The notes under the pieces are model-generated. The model had not been told where the DNA came from and ran no database searches. It saw only the letters and a list, made by a program, of their open reading frames with translations. Shown here one piece after another: positions 1 through 4,537 of a stretch of DNA of 6,202 bases (within the stretch, counting starts at the first letter, position 1; each line of letters opens with the position of its first letter). Source of the DNA: Bacillota bacterium (GTDB lineage: Bacteria; Bacillota; Bacilli; Alicyclobacillales; Alicyclobacillaceae); the NCBI GenBank assembly GCA_021816665.1, contig JAKAXI010000125.1, positions 1-6,202 of the forward strand, written 5' to 3'. The position numbers and the translations under genes were made by a program.

Positions 1-129
1 GCCCGGAGATTGTGGGCGAGCCAAGCATTCTTGGCGTCAACTCTGTGAACGATTCGACGTACACAACTCGCGCCACCGTCGACAACCGGCGACGCCAGAG
101 GTGGAATACATGTTTTTCCGATTCAAATG
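1..129 (+). pseudogene. MscS-type mechanosensitive channel, C-terminal remnant (5' end outside window, 3' end apparently broken)
   Basis: The third reading frame from base 3 reads PEIVGEPSILGVNSVNDST and then TTRATV. This resembles the cytoplasmic beta domain of small MscS channels, where a 'P-x-[VI]-LGV-x-x-x-x-DSS-V-x-x-R' stretch is typical. In intact MscS about 25-30 further residues lead to a closing 'GIEIPFPQ'-like segment. Here the frame becomes Arg-rich (RRRQRW) after base 80. A 'GIHVFPIQ' match appears at 103-126 in the first frame, only about 20 bases later, which suggests a short internal deletion plus a frameshift. The original frame stays open to a stop at 255-257, but by then it has crossed the tRNA promoter and entered the tRNA gene, so the true product is unlikely to extend that far. 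The family assignment rests on about 25 residues and is tentative. A sequencing error or an unusual C-terminus cannot be excluded. Confidence 0.42.
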
Positions 130-131
130 GG

Positions 132-161
132 TTGCACAGAAGGACACAACGATGGTATGAT
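132..161 (+). promoter_or_regulatory. Sigma-A-type promoter for tRNA-Ser
   Basis: A -35 hexamer TTGCAC (132-137) is followed after 18 bases by a -10 hexamer TATGAT (156-161). The bases TGG just before the -10 give it an extended -10 (TGn). Transcription would start near 168, about 34 bases before the mature tRNA 5' end at 202, which is a normal leader for processing by RNase P. The promoter lies in the decayed tail of the preceding channel gene. The prediction is from motif and position only. Confidence 0.65.
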
Positions 162-201
162 GTGTGGGCACGATTTTGGAGGAACAACTTCCAAACCACG
201 T

Positions 202-294
202 GGAGTGATGGCCGAGTTGGTCGAAGGCGCTCGCCTGCTAAGCGAGTATACGCTTAATCGCGTATCGACGGTTCGAATCCGTCTCACTCCGCCA
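202..294 (+). tRNA. tRNA-Ser (anticodon GCU)
   Basis: The segment folds as a class II tRNA. The 7-bp acceptor stem is GGAGTGA (202-208) with TCACTCC (284-290), followed by discriminator G291 and an encoded CCA (292-294). The anticodon stem CTCGC/GCGAG (230-234 with 242-246) encloses the loop CTGCTAA, giving anticodon GCU at 237-239, which reads the serine codons AGC and AGU. The long variable arm typical of tRNA-Ser is a 6-bp stem ATACGC/GCGTAT (248-253 with 260-265). The T arm GACGG-TTCGAAT-CCGTC spans 267-283. All stems are perfect, so the gene should be functional. It has its own promoter and terminator and so forms a single-gene unit. Confidence 0.97.
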
Positions 295-300
295 GATAAA

Positions 301-337
301 AGCGTTGTCCTGGTCTCTCAGGGCAACGCTTTTTTTT
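301..337 (+). terminator. Intrinsic terminator of the tRNA-Ser unit
   Basis: A 12-bp stem AGCGTTGTCCTG (301-312) with CAGGGCAACGCT (319-330), containing one T-G wobble, has a 6-base loop and is followed directly by a run of eight T (330-337). It begins seven bases after the tRNA CCA end. The few A residues just before the stem (298-301) could give weak activity in the opposite direction. Confidence 0.93.
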
Positions 338-425
338 ATCTCCGCAACTTGCCCTGTTTGAAACGTCTGGCCTGAAAGAGGTATCACAAGGTGAACGGTC
401 GGGGAAGAGTAAACAGAGTCACTTC

Positions 426-434
426 AAGGAGGGG
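426..434 (+). promoter_or_regulatory. Ribosome binding site that fixes the GTG start of the spoVAF-like gene
   Basis: AAGGAGGGG is close to a perfect Shine-Dalgarno sequence, and AAGGAGG ends seven bases before the GTG at 440. No ATG in this frame lies in a comparable position, so the start is GTG. I could not identify a convincing promoter (sigma-A or forespore sigma-G) in the leader at 338-425. Confidence 0.8.
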
Positions 435-439
435 TTGCT

Positions 440-1945
440 GTGCACCAGCGTGCAGGCTCTGCGCCAGCCGGTGTCGCGGAGCACGAGATTTCCGCGCATT
501 TGCAAGATAACGTGGACTATGTGAACGACCTGATTGGCATCGGTACGAGCTGGGATATCCTTGCGAAACCGTTTGAGTTCGGGGATATAAAGATGGTGTC
601 GTACGTCACCAACGGATTTTTCCTGACAATGAACATGGTGTTGATTCTGGAAAACCTGCAAGCGAACGTGGTGACGTTCAAACAGCAACACCCAGAGTCG
701 TTTACGCTCGATGAACTCATCGACTACTTGAACAAACACATCGCGTTTGTGCAAGTGCAGCCAGTGCCGAAAATGGCTGACGCCATCCGGTTCATTCTGT
801 CTGGCCCCTTGATAACTTTTCTGGAGGGGTTTGACCAAGCGCTGTTGATTGACACACGTATCTATCCCATGCGCAGCATCACGTTGCCAACGACAGAACA
901 CGTCGTGCGTGGACCTCACGATGGCTTCACAGAGACGATGCTGATGAATACTGCGCTGATTCGCCGTCGACTGCGCGACCCTCGTCTTCGCGTTGAATTG
1001 ATGCAGATTGGCAAACGGTCGCAAACGGATGTCAGTTTGATGTATCTGAAGGATGTGGCCGACCCAAAACGAGTTGACGAGATCAGGCAACGCCTGAAGT
1101 CTGTGAACTCGGACGCGATGACAATGGGAGAGCAGGAACTGACAGACCTAATCGGCAAAGTCAAATGGAACCCCTACCCGATTGTGCGTTACACCGAACG
1201 TCCAGATATCGCGTCCGCAGCGCTTCTCGAAGGCCAAATCGTCATTGTTCTCGACACGACCGCTGAAGTGATCATTGCGCCAGTGACGTTCTTTCAACAC
1301 CTGCAAAACCCACAGGAGTATCACTCGTATCCGCTTGTCGGTACATACTTGCGGTGGGTTATCCTGGCCTCCGTGTTAGTCAGCATATTTCTTCCGGGAC
1401 TGTTTTTGTTGGTCAATGACTATCCGCAAACCGTCCCCAAGGAACTCAGTTTCTTCGTCGCTCAGCATGGTGATCCGTTGCCGCTTTGGGCAGAACTGTT
1501 GGTTGCCGAAATCGCCCTGGATATGCTCCGTCTGGCGATTTTAAACACACCGAGCATACTGGGCTCATCAGTCAGCATCGTGGCCGCTCTGTTGTTCAGC
1601 CAGTTTGCCTCGAAGATTCAGTTGTTGCAACCAGAAGTACTAGTGTACATGGGGTTCGTTGTGATTTCGCAGTACGCGACGTCATCCTTTGAACTCGGCA
1701 GCGCAAACCAGATCAGTCGAATGTGGATCCTTGGTTGGACTGCGGCATTAGGCCCACTTGGGTTCGTGATCGGCGCCGGGTCATGGTTGTTGTTGCTCAT
1801 CTTCACTCGTTCGTTTGGGGTCCCTTACTTCTGGCCACTCCTGCCGTTTCGCTGGCGCGACGGGTTGGACGACATTGTGATGCGGCGACCTTCGGAGGAC
1901 TTGCACGGAATTCCGGATATTCTGCGTCGGCGCTCGAAAGCCTAG
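440..1945 (+). CDS. spoVAF: SpoVAF-like spore germination protein (GerA family, GerAA/SpoVAF type)
   Basis: This 501-residue inner-membrane protein belongs to the GerA nutrient-receptor A-subunit family. Its closest type appears to be SpoVAF, because it lacks the long hydrophilic N-terminus of many GerAA proteins and is about the size of B. subtilis SpoVAF. A soluble N-terminal region (about 1-295) carries the family signatures RGPHDGFTETM (157-167), NTALIRRRLRDPRLR (170-184) and TERPD (252-256). It is followed by about five hydrophobic segments near 303-326, 350-368, 372-391, 396-412 and 428-456. The stretch PSILGSSVSIVAALL (371-385) is the conserved membrane motif of the family. In B. subtilis SpoVAF sits in the spore inner membrane and is reported to assist ion release in germination; that role is taken from the family. 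The gene stands alone between a tRNA unit and a terminator hairpin, not at the end of a spoVA operon. A stand-alone GerA-family A subunit is the alternative reading. Confidence 0.88.
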   Translation: MHQRAGSAPAGVAEHEISAHLQDNVDYVNDLIGIGTSWDILAKPFEFGDIKMVSYVTNGFFLTMNMVLILENLQANVVTFKQQHPESFTLDELIDYLNKHIAFVQVQPVPKMADAIRFILSGPLITFLEGFDQALLIDTRIYPMRSITLPTTEHVVRGPHDGFTETMLMNTALIRRRLRDPRLRVELMQIGKRSQTDVSLMYLKDVADPKRVDEIRQRLKSVNSDAMTMGEQELTDLIGKVKWNPYPIVRYTERPDIASAALLEGQIVIVLDTTAEVIIAPVTFFQHLQNPQEYHSYPLVGTYLRWVILASVLVSIFLPGLFLLVNDYPQTVPKELSFFVAQHGDPLPLWAELLVAEIALDMLRLAILNTPSILGSSVSIVAALLFSQFASKIQLLQPEVLVYMGFVVISQYATSSFELGSANQISRMWILGWTAALGPLGFVIGAGSWLLLLIFTRSFGVPYFWPLLPFRWRDGLDDIVMRRPSEDLHGIPDILRRRSKA

Positions 1946-1964
1946 CTCACGGATCGAAGGCTAA

Positions 1965-1996
1965 AGCAGGCGGGCCTCTTCTGAGGCCCGCCTGCT
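1965..1996 (+). terminator. Strong hairpin after the spoVAF-like gene (probable terminator, no U-tract)
   Basis: A perfect 14-bp stem, AGCAGGCGGGCCTC (1965-1978) with GAGGCCCGCCTGCT (1983-1996), closes a TTCT tetraloop 19 bases after the stop codon. The stem is very GC-rich. The following bases (AGGCGATCACC) have no T-run, and on the opposite strand only three T follow. It may therefore act as a Rho-dependent or U-less terminator, or as a 3'-end stabiliser. It separates the spoVAF-like gene from the spoVK operon. Confidence 0.65.
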
Positions 1997-2003
1997 AGGC
2001 GAT

Positions 2004-2032
2004 CACCCAGTTTCAAGTCTCTGCATAGGTTA
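2004..2032 (+). promoter_or_regulatory. Candidate mother-cell sigma-K (or sigma-E) promoter of the spoVK operon
   Basis: CATAGGTTA (2024-2032), preceded by G, fits the sigma-K -10 pattern gCATAnnnTA. CACC (2004-2007), 16 bases upstream, fits the short sigma-K -35 pattern mACm. CATAGGTT also partly fits a sigma-E -10, but no good sigma-E -35 is present. In B. subtilis spoVK is expressed in the mother cell from sigma-E and sigma-K promoters, which makes the match meaningful. The leader would be about 85 bases. These are short degenerate motifs, so chance is possible. Confidence 0.38.
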
Positions 2033-2110
2033 GGGTACTGCGCGAGACATTTGGCAGATGTCGAGGGAATCAACTGATCCCCCGATCGCGTAAACCACGT
2101 TCCAGAGGCC

Positions 2111-2118
2111 GAGGTGAT
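2111..2118 (+). promoter_or_regulatory. Ribosome binding site supporting the TTG start of spoVK
   Basis: GAGGTGAT lies a few bases before the TTG at 2124, with seven bases between GAGGTG and the start codon. The ATG at 2167 is in a different frame, so it cannot begin SpoVK. The TTG start gives a length matching the family. Confidence 0.6.
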
Positions 2119-2123
2119 AGTCG

Positions 2124-3101
2124 TTGCGGACAGGGCCGAAAACACCAATTCCGAGGTCGCAGCGAAATGACGTGATACGGGACTATCAAGAAGGGCAGAT
2201 TGCGCTCGCAGAAGCGTTGTCCCTATTGAACGGCACGTCGCAGCGAACTGCTGACACAGCGCCGCGAATGACCAAACAGCGACTGTACGCGCTGCTTGGG
2301 GACTTAGATGCGTTGGTCGGGTTGGAAGAAGTGAAGTCCACGGTTCGGCAGGTCTTTGCCTTTCTGTATATGCAGGAGCGACGTCGGCAGGCGCACTTGA
2401 AGACGGAACCGGTCGTTCTGCACATGGTGTTTACGGGCAACCCGGGAACAGGAAAGACCACGGTAGCGAGGCTCCTTGCACGTCTCTTTCACGAGTGTGG
2501 GCTTCTCTCCAAAGGCCACCTGGTGGAAGTCGAGCGGGCCGACCTCGTCGGCGAGTACATCGGCCACACTGCGCAGAAGACGCGCGAGCATATCAAAGAG
2601 GCGCTCGGTGGCGTTCTCTTTATTGATGAGGCGTATTCTCTTGCGCGAGGCGGAGAAAAGGACTTTGGTCGGGAAGCCATCGACTGCCTCGTGAAAGGCA
2701 TGGAGGACTACCGGAACCAGTTCATTGCGATCATCGCAGGCTATGAAGACGAAATGGAATGGTTTCTCTCGACGAATCCTGGACTGCCCAGTCGATTCCC
2801 GATTCATCTGAAGTTTCCTGACTACTCGGTGACGGCTCTCCTGGGTATTGCCAGACAAATGGCCGCCGAACGCCAGTATCGATTCAGCGTGGAGGCGGAG
2901 GCCAAGTTGCGCCATGAGTTGCAGCGGGTGCGCACCGATACGCTGCGCAGTTCTGCGTTCAGCAACGCCCGTTGGGTACGCAACATGCTCGAAGCAACAA
3001 TTCGGCAGCATGCTTTGCGGCTGTTTGACGCATCGGACCCAAGCCGTGAAGCCATGGTTACCCTCGAAGCTGCAGACCTTGTGTGGGGGGGAGCCGTATG
3101 A
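2124..3101 (+). CDS. spoVK: Stage V sporulation protein K, AAA+ ATPase (SpoVK/CbbX type)
   Basis: This is a 325-residue AAA+ ATPase, close to the 322 residues of B. subtilis SpoVK, which is needed for spore maturation in the mother cell. After a short N-terminal part (1-60) comes the family-typical 'LxxLVGLEEVK' entry (59-71). Walker A is GNPGTGKT (105-112), the substrate pore-loop region is LVGEYIGHT (141-149), and Walker B is VLFIDEA (164-170, D168/E169). AGYEDEM (205-211) covers sensor 1, R224 in LPSRFP is the likely arginine finger, and NARWVRN (281-287, R283) is sensor 2. All key residues are present, so the enzyme should be active. SpoVK resembles CbbX, the Rubisco activase, suggesting a hexameric remodeller with an unknown substrate. 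The TTG start is chosen from the ribosome binding site at 2111. The stop overlaps the next start (ATGA, 3098-3101), so it leads a coupled operon. Confidence 0.95.
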   Translation: MRTGPKTPIPRSQRNDVIRDYQEGQIALAEALSLLNGTSQRTADTAPRMTKQRLYALLGDLDALVGLEEVKSTVRQVFAFLYMQERRRQAHLKTEPVVLHMVFTGNPGTGKTTVARLLARLFHECGLLSKGHLVEVERADLVGEYIGHTAQKTREHIKEALGGVLFIDEAYSLARGGEKDFGREAIDCLVKGMEDYRNQFIAIIAGYEDEMEWFLSTNPGLPSRFPIHLKFPDYSVTALLGIARQMAAERQYRFSVEAEAKLRHELQRVRTDTLRSSAFSNARWVRNMLEATIRQHALRLFDASDPSREAMVTLEAADLVWGGAV

Positions 3102-3733
3102 GACAAAGTGTGGTGATTGGCAAGGCCAATGTCGGCAAGACATTGTTTTGCATCTACTTCGCGCAGTATATCGGGGTTCGAGAAATGACGTGGCTGGTCG
3201 AGCGGACGGATGGACGCACCGAGCACGTCCGCACGTCACCCAAGTCAGCGGCTGAGACACTGTCCGGTGAACTGCCACACAAGACGCGCTGTCTGCAGTC
3301 CGTGTGCCTGGATTTTGCGCGAGGAAAAGGTGTACGCCAGTTTCTCCTCACCGATACGACAGGGCTTACCGACGGAATTCACCCCGAGGCGGACCTGCGG
3401 CGCGCCATGGCTCAGACCCTGCGCGCCATTGTCAACGCCGACGTGGTCTTGCACATGGTTGACGCTGCTGCGATCGGTGAAGTTGGGCTTGGTCGGAAAC
3501 CGAACCGAGCAGCTCATGAGCACGGATGGAGTGAGCTAGACGACCAAATCGCAGAACTCGGCGAGCACAAGAGCGGGTACCTGATACTCGCAAACAAGAT
3601 GGATTTGCCAGGCGCAAAACAAGGTTATCGGGAGCTCTCCAAACGCTTTACTCGGCACCGCGTCGTGCCTATCTCCGCCCTTCATCAGAACGGGTTTCGA
3701 GAGGTGAAGCAACATGTATGGCGTTTGGCATGA
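3098..3733 (+). CDS. Small P-loop GTPase of unknown function, coupled to spoVK
   Basis: This 211-residue TRAFAC-class GTPase (Era/TrmE-like fold) has no extra recognisable domain. The motifs in order are G1 GKANVGKT (8-15), G3 DTTG (86-89), G4 NKMD (166-169) and a G5-like SAL (193-195). G2 is probably a Thr within 41-52 but cannot be fixed by eye. G1 ends in Thr where Era-type proteins usually have Ser. The ATG at 3098 is chosen over a GTG at 3083 because it forms an ATGA overlap with the spoVK stop and follows the purine-rich GGGGGGGAG. There is no KH domain (unlike Era) and no second G domain (unlike Der). With no membrane segment it should be cytoplasmic, and the adjacent membrane genes suggest a regulatory partner role. 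It is absent between spoVK and hflX in B. subtilis. I do not know a described function. Confidence 0.85.
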   Translation: MRQSVVIGKANVGKTLFCIYFAQYIGVREMTWLVERTDGRTEHVRTSPKSAAETLSGELPHKTRCLQSVCLDFARGKGVRQFLLTDTTGLTDGIHPEADLRRAMAQTLRAIVNADVVLHMVDAAAIGEVGLGRKPNRAAHEHGWSELDDQIAELGEHKSGYLILANKMDLPGAKQGYRELSKRFTRHRVVPISALHQNGFREVKQHVWRLA

Positions 3734-4334
3734 GTGGGTGATCTGGCTTGGCTGCGCGCTCTTGATGGGCGCAGCCATAAAATTAATGGATGACGCCCTG
3801 GATGTGAACTTTGACCTGGAACGGGGGCGTCGAACACTCGCCCATCAACTCGGGCGCGCGGCGCTGCCCTATGCCCTGGTGCCCGCCGTGATCGCGGTGG
3901 CCCTTGACCCTTCGCTGGCGCTATCTGTATTTTTTGGAAGTTACGCAGTTGGAATGTTTACGACTTGGCGCGACCAGTTGCCGTCACACCTTCCCGGATA
4001 CGTCGAGATCGCGCTTGCCCTTGGACTCTCCGCCTGTCTGGTTGGCTGGAGACTCGCGCTCTGGGGTGTCGCAATTATGGCCGTCGTCGATTGGCTGGAC
4101 GACGTGATGGACCTCACAGGTGACACCAAGTCCGGGCAGACTAATCTGGCCGCCCGGATCGGTTTTGCCGAGACGCTGTTGCTGACGCTGGTTGCGCTAT
4201 GCGTTGCCGTGTTGACCAACGCAGCTTTGACTGCAGTCGTTCTGGTCGCCGTCACAGCGTTGACCATTGCTGCGGAACTGACTACGAAGCACCTTTGGAA
4301 GGCTTCGGATGACGACAGGGGGATTGGCGTATGA
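3714..4334 (+). CDS. Compact UbiA-like membrane protein with duplicated Asp-rich motif
   Basis: This 206-residue protein has roughly six or seven hydrophobic segments (about 8-25, 51-65, 67-84, 97-110, 112-125, 153-169, 171-188). Two Asp-rich motifs occur at 26-49 and 129-152. Both follow DD-x2-D-x3-D-x3-G-x3-LA-x3-G-x-A, with nine identical residues at a constant offset of 103 and no gap. The second copy (D126, D129, D130, D133, D137, then G141 and LAARIG) resembles the second Mg-binding motif of UbiA-superfamily prenyltransferases such as MenA. UbiA enzymes use two such motifs to hold the prenyl diphosphate, but are usually about 280-300 residues with nine helices, so this protein is short. 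A prenyltransferase or prenyl-lipid role is inference. The start ATG has GAGGTG (3701-3706) seven bases upstream and lies inside the GTPase gene (20-nt overlap); ATG 3718 is out of frame. The stop overlaps the next gene as ATGA. Confidence 0.8.
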   Translation: MYGVWHEWVIWLGCALLMGAAIKLMDDALDVNFDLERGRRTLAHQLGRAALPYALVPAVIAVALDPSLALSVFFGSYAVGMFTTWRDQLPSHLPGYVEIALALGLSACLVGWRLALWGVAIMAVVDWLDDVMDLTGDTKSGQTNLAARIGFAETLLLTLVALCVAVLTNAALTAVVLVAVTALTIAAELTTKHLWKASDDDRGIGV

Positions 4335-4537
4335 CAGTGGTCCATTGGTTGGCTTTCATCATTGGAGGTTTAACGGTTGTATTTCTCACGGGCTACGCGC
4401 TGGGGCGGCGCGTTGGGTACCGCCAGGGTATGCGCAAGGCGAAAGCCACGGTGCCGTTGGAACTGCGAGCTTGTGCGCACGAGTTGGGACACTGCCCAAT
4501 CTGCGATACAATGTGGCACGAAGGGGTGAGCGGATGA
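4331..4537 (+). CDS. Small single-pass membrane protein with Cys/His-rich tail
   Basis: This 68-residue protein has a hydrophobic segment at about 4-24 followed by a strongly basic stretch (RR at 26-27, RQGMRKAK at 31-38). That pattern predicts an N-out, C-in anchor with a cytoplasmic tail. The tail carries C48, H50, H54, C55, C58 and H63, including HCPIC (54-58), which could form a small zinc site. The number of potential ligands in about 16 residues is striking, but no known zinc-finger spacing is matched exactly. The ATG overlaps the stop of the UbiA-like gene (ATGA at 4331) and has AGGGGGA about ten bases upstream. Its own stop overlaps the hflX start (ATGA at 4534). Being bounded by two coupled junctions makes it a real gene rather than a chance ORF. 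The function is unknown; it may be an accessory subunit of its membrane neighbour. Confidence 0.75.
   Translation: MTVVHWLAFIIGGLTVVFLTGYALGRRVGYRQGMRKAKATVPLELRACAHELGHCPICDTMWHEGVSG

Noticed and set aside
176..194. Small hairpin TTGGA/TCCAA and the GGAGGAAC sequence just before the tRNA, considered as a leader element or ribosome binding site
   Set aside because: The stem is only 5 bp, and no start codon is usefully placed before the tRNA. It lies in the tRNA precursor leader and is likely chance.
202..294. tRNA-Ser gene as an integration (att) site for a mobile element
   Set aside because: No second copy of the tRNA 3' end and no integrase gene is present in the window; a spore germination gene follows.
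419..1090. Minus-strand open frame of 223 codons opposite the spoVAF-like gene
   Set aside because: The translation is rich in His, Arg and Gln and has no family motif, while the plus strand encodes clear GerA signatures.
3083..3097. GTG at 3083 as the start of the small GTPase
   Set aside because: It adds only five residues and consumes the G-rich ribosome binding site. The ATG at 3098 forms the typical ATGA overlap.
2304..3278. Long open reading frame (324 codons) on the minus strand across spoVK
   Set aside because: It lies antisense to a gene with complete AAA+ motifs, and its translation shows no recognisable domain. Such shadows are common opposite GC-rich codon-biased genes.
4309..4533. 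Upstream 75-codon extension of hflX from a TTG at 4309
   Set aside because: The extra residues do not resemble HflX and overlap the whole small Cys/His gene. The ATG at 4534 has a good ribosome binding site and an ATGA overlap.
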